Part shown: positions 43,728-52,816 of the stretch, piece by piece
Layout of the letters: each line of letters starts with the position of its first letter
Numbering within the stretch: position 1 is the stretch's first letter
Assembly: GCA_964427155.1 (NCBI GenBank)
Contig: CAYRSC010000016.1
Location: 117,139-181,138, forward strand
DNA: 64,000 bases
From: Desulfothermus sp964427155
Lineage (GTDB): Bacteria; Desulfobacterota; Desulfovibrionia; Desulfovibrionales; Desulfothermaceae
Direction of reading: 5' to 3'
Notes under the pieces: model-generated
The model's database searches: none
What the model was told of the DNA's origin: nothing
What the model saw: only the letters and a program-made list of their open reading frames with translations
Position numbers and translations under genes: made by a program

Positions 43728-44675
43728 ATGAATATTGTTATGATAGCAATAAATGACCCTGCAGGTACTGCAATAAATTTTACAAATGCCATAAATAAAT
43801 ACACTCCTTACTCTTGTCGTTTGATAACAAAGGAGCTAAGATATAATTTTATGTTTGAGAAAGACATCCATATACCCTGGATTAAAGAGAAATATCAATG
43901 GGAAGAGTTGGAAGAGGTACTACGTCAAGCGGACATATTTCATTTTCACATGACAGCAGATGAGGACATACAATTGGGTCCTTTTAGGGTTAAAGATTTT
44001 ATAAAAGGTAAGATGCTGGTACACCATCACCATGGTCATCCTGACTTTAGGGGAAATCCTCAAAAATATCGTAAAAAATATGAGGAAAGAAGAAGGGATA
44101 AACTTCTTGTAAGTACTCCTGATCTCTTAAAACTTCTCCCAGAGGCAAAATGGCAGCCAAATCTAGTCCCTGTAAATCATCCATTATATCTGCCTCTAAA
44201 AAAGGATCCCTCTCCTGTAAGGATATGTCATTCTCCCACTAGAAGAGAACTCAAGGATACAGATATTTTTATTCATGTAATGAATGAATTAAGGTCTCGC
44301 ACAGGGAAAGTGAAAGAGGTCCTTATAGAAAATACCCCTCATAAGGAATGTCTTAAGAAAAAGCAGCGATCCCATATCCTCTTTGATCACCTCCAGGGAT
44401 ATTTTGGGGTAAGTAGTCTTGAAGGGCTCTCCCAGGGGTTGTGTGTGGTGGCAGGTCTGGATGAGTGGTGTATATCCCACATTAAGAGCTTTTCAGGATG
44501 GGATAATGTGCCCTGGTATATATCTGCCAGAGATAAACTTTTGGAGGATATGACCTTACTGGTGAAGGAGAGGGAGGTGAGAGAGGAGTATGGTATAAGG
44601 GCCAGGAAATTTATGGAAGAGACATGGAATGAGGAAAGAGTGATAGGGAATCTTATTTCTTTTTATGAGAATTAG
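43728..44675 (+). CDS. GT-B-like glycosyltransferase
   Basis: 315 residues with a Rossmann-like start (MNIVMIAINDPAGTAINF), a middle segment with HHHHGHPDFRGN, and a C-terminal part typical of GT4 transferases (FGVSSLEGLSQGLCVVAGLDEW, EYGIRARKFMEETWNEERV). The EGLSQG segment stands where GT4 enzymes have the E-x7-E donor-binding loop. It would act at the cytoplasmic membrane face in polysaccharide assembly. ATG 43728 was preferred to an upstream GTG inside neuB. It is the last gene with the base composition of the left part of the window. Confidence 0.75.
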   Translation: MNIVMIAINDPAGTAINFTNAINKYTPYSCRLITKELRYNFMFEKDIHIPWIKEKYQWEELEEVLRQADIFHFHMTADEDIQLGPFRVKDFIKGKMLVHHHHGHPDFRGNPQKYRKKYEERRRDKLLVSTPDLLKLLPEAKWQPNLVPVNHPLYLPLKKDPSPVRICHSPTRRELKDTDIFIHVMNELRSRTGKVKEVLIENTPHKECLKKKQRSHILFDHLQGYFGVSSLEGLSQGLCVVAGLDEWCISHIKSFSGWDNVPWYISARDKLLEDMTLLVKEREVREEYGIRARKFMEETWNEERVIGNLISFYEN

Positions 44676-44678
44676 GCC

Positions 44679-45416
44679 ATGTCAAGGGCTTTTGAGGAGA
44701 TAAAGACTATTGTTTTTTTACATATTCCCAAAACTGCAGGAACAAGTATTGTTAATTTTCTTATTAAGGGTTTGGACTTAAAGGAGGAGGAAGTTTATAA
44801 CTGTGGTTTTAGAGCAAAAACTCATATTGAAGGTAATATTAATTTTATAAAACTTTCCTCTTATGAAAAACAAAAATATAAATTTATATGTGGACATGTG
44901 GAGTATTTTTTATTGCAATCCATTGATTATCCACATTTTTCTTTTACTTTACTTAGAAATCCAGTAGATAGGATAATTTCTCTTTATTTTTATATACTTG
45001 AAAATGAAAAACATCATCTCCATAAAATAGTAAAAGAGAATAAAATGAACATTTCTGATTTTATGAGATCGGGTTTATGGATAGAATTAGATAATGGCAT
45101 GTTAAGGAGACTGATAGGAGCATTAAATGTACCCTATGGTAGATGTAATTATAAGATGTTAGAAGTAGCCAAATATAATTTAGAAAATAAAATAAATTTA
45201 TTTGGATTCCAAGAGAAATTTGATGAATTTATTAATATTATTTCTGATATTTTTTCAATAGAAAATAGAAGTTATAAAAAAGAAAACGTTACTAAAAATA
45301 GAAAATCTTTGGATGATATAGATAAAGAAGCTATTAATATAATAAAAATCTTTAATACTTTGGATCTTGAACTTTATGACTATGCTCTTAATCTATATGA
45401 AAAGAGAAAATTTTAA
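44679..45416 (+). CDS. sulfotransferase family protein
   Basis: 245 residues. HIPKTAGTSI near the N-terminus is the 5'-PSB (PAPS sulfate-binding) loop and FTLLRNPVDRIISLYFY the 3'-phosphate-binding motif of the carbohydrate sulfotransferase family (Sulfotransfer_2 type). It should transfer sulfate from PAPS to a sugar, most likely on the surface polysaccharide made here. The gene begins four bases after the previous one and marks the start of the very AT-rich DNA. Confidence 0.85.
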   Translation: MSRAFEEIKTIVFLHIPKTAGTSIVNFLIKGLDLKEEEVYNCGFRAKTHIEGNINFIKLSSYEKQKYKFICGHVEYFLLQSIDYPHFSFTLLRNPVDRIISLYFYILENEKHHLHKIVKENKMNISDFMRSGLWIELDNGMLRRLIGALNVPYGRCNYKMLEVAKYNLENKINLFGFQEKFDEFINIISDIFSIENRSYKKENVTKNRKSLDDIDKEAINIIKIFNTLDLELYDYALNLYEKRKF

Positions 45417-45436
45417 CTAGTTTTGTTAAAATAAGT

Positions 45437-46276
45437 ATGGAGAAACAAATTTTATCTACTCCTTTAGTTAGTGTGGTAGTTCCGTCATATAATCAGGCCA
45501 GATATCTTCCTATAGCATTAGATAGTGTTTTGTTTCAGGAATATCCAAACCTGGAAGTAATAATCTGCAATCATGGATCTACAGATGATACTCATTTTGT
45601 TATAAGAGATTATATAGAAGCATTTCATAATGAAAGAGTAAGTTATTTACACTACTATAATGAGGATGAAAATGTCTTTGTTCGGAAATATGAATATAGA
45701 TATCCTCAAAATAGAATAATAAAGGTATTTGAGTCCAGAGAAAATATAGGAGCAGTTAGATCTTATAATATTGGATTTAAAAATTGTTCAGGCAAATACT
45801 GTATGTATCTTGTGGGAGATGATTATCTTCTACCACATGCAATATCAGAGATGGTAAAAGTTTTAGAAGAAAAAAAAGTTGATATTGTATATGCTGATAT
45901 GTTTGTTGTAGATGATAATGGTAGGATCCTGCAGAGACTTTCAAAGCCAGAGTGGTCTTTTACAAGATGTCTTGCTGATTGGTTCCATGTAGGAGTATGC
46001 AGATTATATAAAAGAAGTCTTCATGATAAATTTGGATATTATAATGAATATTATAGAAATGCCCATGATTATGATATGTTTTTACGTTTTGCAATTGGTG
46101 GAGCAAAATTTTATCATATAAATAGGGTTCTCTATTGCGTGAGAAAACATGATGCAGAAGGCTTAGATGAACCTGCGGCATGGAGAGATGGGGGATATGA
46201 AAATCTTTTAAGGGAGAGTGTAGAATGCGCTCTTAAGGCAAGAAAATTTATGATGTTAGATAAATTTCAAGATTAG
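45437..46276 (+). CDS. family 2 glycosyltransferase
   Basis: 279 residues with the GT-A start VSVVVPSYNQARYLPIALDS, ICNHGSTDDT and the metal-binding LVGDDYLLP (the usual DxD appears as GDDY). The C-terminal half (NAHDYDMFLRFA, RKHDAEGLDEPAAW) is typical of inverting GT2 enzymes that add sugars to lipid-linked chains. Acceptor and donor are unknown. Confidence 0.85.
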   Translation: MEKQILSTPLVSVVVPSYNQARYLPIALDSVLFQEYPNLEVIICNHGSTDDTHFVIRDYIEAFHNERVSYLHYYNEDENVFVRKYEYRYPQNRIIKVFESRENIGAVRSYNIGFKNCSGKYCMYLVGDDYLLPHAISEMVKVLEEKKVDIVYADMFVVDDNGRILQRLSKPEWSFTRCLADWFHVGVCRLYKRSLHDKFGYYNEYYRNAHDYDMFLRFAIGGAKFYHINRVLYCVRKHDAEGLDEPAAWRDGGYENLLRESVECALKARKFMMLDKFQD

Positions 46277-46285
46277 AGGGGAAGA

Positions 46286-47536
46286 ATGATTATCTCAGTA
46301 GTAGGATTAGGAAAATTAGGACTGTGTACAGCAGCTTGTTTTGCCAGAGCGGGATATGAGGTATATGGATTTGATATAAATAAAGACTTGATAAATATCA
46401 TTAGAGAGGGAAAAACGCCTTTTTTTGAACCTGGTTTGAAAGATTTATTAAACAGAGTAAAAGATAATTTATATGTTACTTATAATGTTGAAGAAGCAAT
46501 AGAGAATGCAAAAATAATATTTATTATTGTTCCTACTCCATCAAATAAAGATGGGGCTTTTAGTAATGAATTTATTTTAAGAGCACTTAACAATATACTT
46601 CCCATTGTAAAGAAGAAAAAAGATTTTGTTATAATAGATATTGTTAGTACTGTAATGCCAGGTTCAGGGTTAAATGAATTAATCCCATATATTGAAAGGT
46701 TAACAGAAAAAAAAGTGGGACATGATATTGGATATGTATATAATCCAGAGTTTATAGCTATTGGTTCAGTAATAAAAGATTTTTTAAACCCTGATATTGT
46801 GTTAATTGGAGAAAGTGACAAAAGAACAGGAGATTTTGTAGCAGATATTTATAAAAACGTATGTGAAAATAATCCTTATATTGCAAGGACTTCTATTATA
46901 AATGCAGAGATAGCAAAGTTATGTATTAATTGTTTTTGCACCATGAAGATAAGTTTTGCAAATTTTTTGGCAGAATTGGTAGATAAAATACCCAATGCAA
47001 GTGCTAAAGAAATTACTTCTATAATAGGGCACGATTCTAGGATAGGCACAAAATATATCTCTCCAGGTTTGGGTTTTGGGGGTCCGTGTTTCCCTAGAGA
47101 TAATGAGGCGTTTATAAAATTTGCTTTTGATCTCCAAAAAAAGGCTCCACTGCAGGAGGCTGTAATAGAGATAAATAATAAGCAGGTTAAAAGAGCAGTA
47201 GATAAGATTTTTTCAGAGATTTTAAAGAGGAAAAATACCTCTGTTGTGGTTTCTCTTCTGGGACTGGCTTATAAGCCATATACATATCTAACAGAACGTT
47301 CTCAACAACTGGAAGTGGCTAAGGCTCTTTTAGAAAAAGAGAATATCAGTGAACTTAGGGTATATGATCCTCTTGTGAATGAAAATTATGGATGGATAAA
47401 AAGTGAGAGTCTAGAAGAATGCGTGGATAAAGCTGATATTGTGGCTATTTTAACGCCGTATCCTGAGTTTTTGGATGTTGATTCTTGGAAAGGATTAATA
47501 AAGCCAGAGGGTAAGGTTATAAATTTTTGGGATTAA
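46286..47536 (+). CDS. nucleotide-sugar 6-dehydrogenase
   Basis: 416 residues, UDP-glucose/GDP-mannose dehydrogenase family: NAD site ISVVGLGKLGLCTAACFARAG, IFIIVPTPSN, central helix AEIAKLCINCF and the catalytic cysteine in GFGGPCFPRD, followed by the C-terminal UDP-binding domain (LLGLAYKPYT). It oxidises the C6 hydroxyl of an NDP-hexose to a uronic acid. UDP versus GDP substrate cannot be decided by eye. Confidence 0.85.
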   Translation: MIISVVGLGKLGLCTAACFARAGYEVYGFDINKDLINIIREGKTPFFEPGLKDLLNRVKDNLYVTYNVEEAIENAKIIFIIVPTPSNKDGAFSNEFILRALNNILPIVKKKKDFVIIDIVSTVMPGSGLNELIPYIERLTEKKVGHDIGYVYNPEFIAIGSVIKDFLNPDIVLIGESDKRTGDFVADIYKNVCENNPYIARTSIINAEIAKLCINCFCTMKISFANFLAELVDKIPNASAKEITSIIGHDSRIGTKYISPGLGFGGPCFPRDNEAFIKFAFDLQKKAPLQEAVIEINNKQVKRAVDKIFSEILKRKNTSVVVSLLGLAYKPYTYLTERSQQLEVAKALLEKENISELRVYDPLVNENYGWIKSESLEECVDKADIVAILTPYPEFLDVDSWKGLIKPEGKVINFWD

Positions 47537-47587
47537 TTTGAAAAGATGGCTAAATACAGACTTGTTTATAAAGAGGGGAAGAGAAAA

Positions 47588-48568
47588 ATGAGGACTGCAC
47601 TGGTATTAGGGGCAGGGGGATTTATAGGAAGTCATTTAGTTAAGAGATTAAAGGAAGAAGGTGTGTGGGTGAGGGGAGTTGATCTCAAGTTTCCTGAATT
47701 CTCAGAAACATATGCTGATGATTTTGTACTTGGAGACTTAAGGGATTATTCTTTTTGTCGCTCTGTTATTGATCAGAAATTTGATGAGGTGTATCAACTG
47801 GCAGCAGATATGGGAGGAGCGGGCTTTGTATTTACTGGAGATAATGATGCAGATATTATGTATAACTCAGCAATGATCAATTTAAATATTCTTTCTCTGT
47901 GTTATAGACGTAATATAAAAAGGATATTTTATTCTTCTTCTGCATGTATTTATCCTGAATATAATCAGATGGACCCTGAAAATCCAAGGACCTCTGAGGA
48001 TTCAGCATATCCTGCCCAGCCAGATAGTGAATATGGATGGGAAAAACTTTTCAGTGAGAGACTATATCTTGCCTATCATAGAAATTATGGCATGGAAGTT
48101 AGAATAGGAAGATATCACAACATATATGGACCTGAAGAGGTATGGGATGGAGGTCGGGAAAAGGCTCCTGCAGCAATATGTAGGAAAGTGGCTTATGCAA
48201 AACTAAAAGGGGAAGACTCTATAGAGATCTGGGGAGATGGTAAGCAAACGAGATCTTTTCTATATATAGCAGATTGTCTGGACGCAACTCTTTTGTTTAT
48301 GCGATCTAACTGGACAGGGCCTGTAAATATCGGGTCTGAAGAAATGGTGAGCATAAATGAATTGGCAAAGATAATTATGGAGATTGCAGGAGTAGAATTA
48401 GAGATTAAACATGTGGATGGCCCACAGGGGGTGAGGGGAAGAACTTCTGATAATAGACTTATAAAAGAAAAATTAGGATGGGAGCCAAAATTTTCCTTAA
48501 AAGAGGGGCTTAGAAAGACTTACCTCTGGATTGAAGAGCAAGTAAAAAATAGTTTAGAGAAAAAGTAA
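47588..48568 (+). CDS. GDP-mannose 3,5-epimerase-like enzyme
   Basis: About 326 residues. Extended SDR fold with GAGGFIGSHL, YQLAADMGGAGFV, catalytic SSSACIYPE (Cys) and YGWEK (Tyr-x3-Lys), then IGRYHNIYGP, WDGGREKAPAA, GDGKQTRSF and GPQGVRGRTSDN. These blocks align almost word for word with GDP-mannose 3,5-epimerase of plants, which makes GDP-L-galactose and GDP-L-gulose. ATG 47588 follows GAGGGGAAG; an in-frame extension to 47546 was rejected. It would supply a rare L-sugar for the polysaccharide. Confidence 0.85.
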   Translation: MRTALVLGAGGFIGSHLVKRLKEEGVWVRGVDLKFPEFSETYADDFVLGDLRDYSFCRSVIDQKFDEVYQLAADMGGAGFVFTGDNDADIMYNSAMINLNILSLCYRRNIKRIFYSSSACIYPEYNQMDPENPRTSEDSAYPAQPDSEYGWEKLFSERLYLAYHRNYGMEVRIGRYHNIYGPEEVWDGGREKAPAAICRKVAYAKLKGEDSIEIWGDGKQTRSFLYIADCLDATLLFMRSNWTGPVNIGSEEMVSINELAKIIMEIAGVELEIKHVDGPQGVRGRTSDNRLIKEKLGWEPKFSLKEGLRKTYLWIEEQVKNSLEKK

Positions 48569-48581
48569 AACAAGGATTTTT

Positions 48582-50110
48582 ATGAGCAATAAAATGAAAT
48601 TTCCCATAGGCATATCCACATTTAAGAAGATAAGAGATGGCTATATTTATGTAGATAAGACTAAATATATTTTGGAATTAATAAGAAATCACGAATATGC
48701 ATTTTTATCCCGTCCAAGGAGGTTTGGGGAGAGTTTACTTTGTGATACATTAAAGGAGTTATTTGAAGGTAATAAAGAATTATTTAAAGGGCTTTATATT
48801 TACAGTAAATATGATTTTAAGAAATATCCAGTGATAAAGATAAGCTTTGGAGGAATAAAGGGGATAGAAGATCTTAAGTTATATCTTTCATATCAACTTG
48901 AATTAGCTCAAGAGTCATTGGGGATAAAATGTAAATATGAGGACAATGCATTATGTTTTTCAGAACTTATAAAGAAAGCTTCTAAGAAAGATGGTGCAAA
49001 GACAGTAATAATAATAGACGAATATGACAAGCCTATTCTTGATAATATAGAAAATGTTAATATTGCAATAGAGATAAGGGAATATTTAAAGAGGTTTTAC
49101 ACAGAGATAAAGGAGAATGATGCATATATAAGGTTTTGTTTATAACAGGGGGAAGTAAATTTGCGAAGGTATCAATATTTAGTGGTTTAAATAACTTAGA
49201 TGATATAAGTTTAGATAAAAGATATAGTGCAATATGTGGATATACGCAAGGAGAATTAGAGGAAGTATTTGGGGAGTTACTAAAGGCTGGAGATTTAGAT
49301 AAGGTAAGGCAGTGGTATAATGGGTATAATTTTAACGGAGAGAATGTATATAATCCTTTTGCTATATTGTTGTTTATATCAAAAGGTTATGTGTATAACA
49401 ACTATTGGTTTTCCACGGGTACGCCTAGTTTTTTGATAAAGCTTTTAAAGGAGAGGAGTTATTTTTTACCATCATTAGAGCATTTAAGGTCAGATGGTAG
49501 TTTGATAAATAGTTTTGATATAGAGGACATAAGATTAGAGCCAATACTGTTTCAAAGTGGTTATTTGACAATAGATGAGATAAGGGAGAGTAAGAGAGGA
49601 GGTATTGAATACATTTTAAGAGTTCCTAACAAAGAGGTGCAAATTTCATTTAATAATATGTTAATAGATTTTTTCACATCAGTAGTTACAGAAAAGATAG
49701 AATATCAAGACAATATATATGATGCCTTTGAGAAGGCAGATATGGATTTATTAAAAGATAGTTTAGTTTCATTATATGCATCAATCCCGTATAATTATTT
49801 TATCAAGAATAATTTAGATAGATATGAGGGGTATTATGCGAGTGTATTTTATGCGTATATAGCGAGTTTAGGCTTACGAATAATACCAGAAGATGTTACC
49901 AATAAGGGAAGGATAGATTTTACAGTATAGTTTGAAGATAGGTATTACATATTTGAATTTAAGGTAATAGAAGAAGATGCTCTAAAGCAGATAAAGGATA
50001 AGAGATATTATGAGAAATATATGGGTGAGGGTAAGGAAGTTTTTATTATTGGGATAGTATTTGATGAAGAGATAAGGAATATAAAAGAGTTTGTGTGGGA
50101 GAGAATGTAA
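48582..50110 (+). pseudogene. decayed AAA-ATPase/PD-(D/E)XK nuclease-like gene
   Basis: Three pieces in line make one protein of the AAA-ATPase_like plus PD-(D/E)XK family. Piece 1 (48582-49145) has KMKFPIGISTFKKIRDGYIY and RPRRFGESLLCDTLKELF; piece 2 (frame of 49136-49930) has FITGGSKFAKVSIFSGLNNL; piece 3 (49931-50110, same frame as 2) has FEDRYYIFEFKV. A one-base deletion in the T run near 49136 separates 1 from 2 (FLFITGG would be restored by one T), and an amber TAG at 49928 splits RIDFTV from FEDRYY inside the nuclease core. The Walker-type K of RFGKS is E here. So it is inactive. These genes are common, often in multiple copies, and mobile-like. Confidence 0.88.
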
Positions 50111-50114
50111 CTAT

Positions 50115-51752
50115 ATGAAAATATTAGGGATTCATTTTGGGCATGATTCAAATGCTGCAGTAATAGTAGATGGAAAAATTATTGCTGATGTTCAAGAAGA
50201 GAGATTTAATCGTGTAAAACATTCTGCTGATATTCCCATAAATTCCATTAAGTATTGCCTAGAACAGGTCAGGTTGGAAATAAATGATTTGGATGTGATT
50301 GCAGTTTCTGGTCAGAATCTTCATAAGGATTTTTTTAAAATATTTGTTACCGATGATGAGGGTGCAGGTGAAATTCCAGTTTATATAAATAGATTTCTTC
50401 TAAAAAAGAGAGAATTGGAGATTAAAAGTTTTGATCATCACATGTGTCATGCAGCTTGTGGCTACTGCTGTTGTGGTTTTGAAGAAAAGGTATTGGTAAT
50501 AGTGAGTGATGGGGCAGGGGATGATTGTTCCATATCTGTATGGGAAGGCTTTGATGGTAAACTTAAATTGTTAAAAAAGTATCCCAAAGTCGGATCAATG
50601 GGATGGTTTTATGCAAATGTCACAGAGGCATTAGGATGGATCCACGGTGATGGAGAAGGAAAAACCATGGGACTTGCTCCATTTGGAAATTTTAAAAATT
50701 GTATTAATCTTATAAGAGAGTTTTCTCCTCATTATAGAGATGGAGAATTGATTAAAGAAAGAGATTATGGGAAAAGCTTTTTTTTGAAGTTAAAAGGTTC
50801 GTATCATTGGCATTTTAAAGATGCTACTTTTATTAATAAATTTTTAATTGATGGTAAGATAACCCCTCAGGATTTAGCAAGCGCAGCTCAAAAAATCTTA
50901 GAGGAAGAGCATATAAATATTATCCGATATTGGATAAAAAAGACTGGAATTACAAAAATAGTGCTAAGTGGAGGGGTTTTTTTGAATATTGTATTGAACA
51001 GAACGATTTGCAATTTAAAAGAAGTGGATGATTGTTATATATTTCCTAATCCATCAGATGGCGGACTAGGGCTTGGAGCCGCTCTGTGTGCCATGCTTGA
51101 GTGTTCAGTTGATCATAAAGTAGAATATACTCCATATTTAGGCCCTTGTTTTTCATCTGAAGAGATAGAGACTTTTCTCAAAAAGAATAAAATAAAATAT
51201 AAGAAATTTGATTCATGGGAAAAATTATGTGAGAAGACTGCTGAAGAACTTTCAAAAAACAAATGTATTGGCTGGTTTCAGGGAAGAATGGAGGTTGGTC
51301 CAAGAGCCCTTGGAAATAGATCCATTCTGATGAACCCTCTAAAGGCAGAAAATAAAGATTATATCAATAACTTTGTAAAATTTAGGGAAAATTTTCGTCC
51401 CTTCTGTCCTTCTATCTTGTACGAAGAAAAAGATAGATGGCTAAAAGAAAAAGAGGATAATTTTTATATGATTCTATCCTTTATAGGGAAAAATATAGAG
51501 ATGATTCCCGCAGTGGTTCATGTGGATGGAACTCTTCGGCCGCAGATGGTGAGAGAAAATGATAATCCTTTGTTTTATAGACTTATTAAAAAATTTAAAG
51601 AGATTACAGGAGTTGGCGTTTTACTAAATACGTCTTTTAATATCAAAGGAGAGCCTATTGTTCTATCTCCAGCAGATGCTATTAGATGTTTTTATACGAC
51701 GGGATTGGAAATATTGGTGATAGAAAATATCTGGATAGAAAAATTAATTTAA
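50115..51752 (+). CDS. NodU/CmcH-type O-carbamoyltransferase
   Basis: 545 residues with an N-terminal Kae1-like ATPase domain (GIHFGHDSNAAVIVDG, HHMCHAACGYCCCGF, SDGAGDD, GLGLGAALCA) and the C-terminal domain QGRMEVGPRALGNRSIL typical of NodU/TobZ carbamoyltransferases. It transfers a carbamoyl group from carbamoyl phosphate to a sugar hydroxyl via carbamoyl-AMP. ATG 50115 follows immediately after the pseudogene; an earlier GTG at 50091 lies inside that gene's tail. It probably decorates the polysaccharide. Confidence 0.88.
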   Translation: MKILGIHFGHDSNAAVIVDGKIIADVQEERFNRVKHSADIPINSIKYCLEQVRLEINDLDVIAVSGQNLHKDFFKIFVTDDEGAGEIPVYINRFLLKKRELEIKSFDHHMCHAACGYCCCGFEEKVLVIVSDGAGDDCSISVWEGFDGKLKLLKKYPKVGSMGWFYANVTEALGWIHGDGEGKTMGLAPFGNFKNCINLIREFSPHYRDGELIKERDYGKSFFLKLKGSYHWHFKDATFINKFLIDGKITPQDLASAAQKILEEEHINIIRYWIKKTGITKIVLSGGVFLNIVLNRTICNLKEVDDCYIFPNPSDGGLGLGAALCAMLECSVDHKVEYTPYLGPCFSSEEIETFLKKNKIKYKKFDSWEKLCEKTAEELSKNKCIGWFQGRMEVGPRALGNRSILMNPLKAENKDYINNFVKFRENFRPFCPSILYEEKDRWLKEKEDNFYMILSFIGKNIEMIPAVVHVDGTLRPQMVRENDNPLFYRLIKKFKEITGVGVLLNTSFNIKGEPIVLSPADAIRCFYTTGLEILVIENIWIEKLI

Positions 51753-51818
51753 CTTGTTAAATTTTTTTAGCTGTTGCCGATTTTATTTATAAAGTTAATA
51801 AATTGGAAAGGGCGGACT

Positions 51819-52805
51819 ATGAAAAAAGTAGTAGTGAGTGGAGGAGCTGGTTTTATAGGGAGCCATTTAGTAGAGAAGCTTGTAGAGGAAGGGCATGAGG
51901 TTATTGTTATAGATGATCTCTCCATGGGGAGAGAAAAAAATCTGGAGAAGGTTAAAGATAAGATTGTCTTTCATAAGAAGGGAGTTCATGAGTTAAAGCC
52001 AGATGAGGAAATATTTAAAGGGGTAAAGTGGGTATTTCATCTGGCTGGTCTGGCTGATATTGTCCCATCTATTGAACAACCTCTTAACTATCATAAGTCA
52101 AATGTAGATGGTACTGTTGCAATCTTAGAGGCCTCTCGTTTTGCTGGAGTTGAAAGATTTGTGTACGCGGCATCTTCTTCATGCTATGGAATCCCTGATG
52201 TGTATCCTACGTCAGAAACAGCCCCCATAAAGCCAATGTATCCTTACGCCCTTACCAAATACATTGGAGAGGCATATGTTTTGCATTGGGGAAAGGTGTA
52301 TAAACTTCCTGTGATATCATGCAGACTTTTTAATGTTTATGGTCCTCGTTCGAGAACAACTGGAGCCTATGGAGCTGTTTTTGGTGTTTTTTTGGCTCAG
52401 AAACTTGCAGGAAAACCTTTTACTGTAGTTGGGGATGGCACTCAAAAAAGGGATTTTATTTTTGTGAGTGATGTGGTGGACGCATTTTTAACAATGGTTA
52501 TGTGTGAGAATTGTATAGGAGAGGTTTTTAACATAGGTTCTGGTAATCCACAGTCAATAAATAGACTTGTTGAGCTTCTGGAAGGAGATGTTGTCCATGT
52601 GCCAAAAAGGCCAGGAGAGCCGGATATTACATGGGCAGATATTTCTAAGATTAAAAAATATACCAGCTGGCAACCTAAAATTTCTTTTGAGGAAGGTGTT
52701 TCAATTGTGTTGAAGCATATAGAAGATTGGAGAGATGCCCCTGTTTGGGATGAAGAGAGTATAAAAAAGGTTACTAAAAAGTGGTTTGATTTCCTCTCCT
52801 GCTAA
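51819..52805 (+). CDS. NAD-dependent sugar epimerase/dehydratase
   Basis: 328 residues, extended SDR: VSGGAGFIGSHLVEKL, HLAGLADIVPSIEQP, YAASSSCYGIPD, catalytic YALTK, RLFNVYGPRS and VGDGTQKRDF. Closest in pattern to UDP-glucose/UDP-GlcNAc 4-epimerases, but substrate is uncertain. The ATG at 51819 has a strong GGAAAGGGCGG site; the frame's 15-codon extension was rejected. It lies between the carbamoyltransferase and the cytidylyltransferase-kinase gene. Confidence 0.85.
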   Translation: MKKVVVSGGAGFIGSHLVEKLVEEGHEVIVIDDLSMGREKNLEKVKDKIVFHKKGVHELKPDEEIFKGVKWVFHLAGLADIVPSIEQPLNYHKSNVDGTVAILEASRFAGVERFVYAASSSCYGIPDVYPTSETAPIKPMYPYALTKYIGEAYVLHWGKVYKLPVISCRLFNVYGPRSRTTGAYGAVFGVFLAQKLAGKPFTVVGDGTQKRDFIFVSDVVDAFLTMVMCENCIGEVFNIGSGNPQSINRLVELLEGDVVHVPKRPGEPDITWADISKIKKYTSWQPKISFEEGVSIVLKHIEDWRDAPVWDEESIKKVTKKWFDFLSC

Positions 52806-52816
52806 AGGATAGATCG

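Noticed and set aside
49136..49145. Programmed frameshift in the AAA/PD-(D/E)XK gene
   Set aside because: The T-run site could slip, but the extra in-frame TAG downstream and the K-to-E change in the nucleotide loop point to decay instead.
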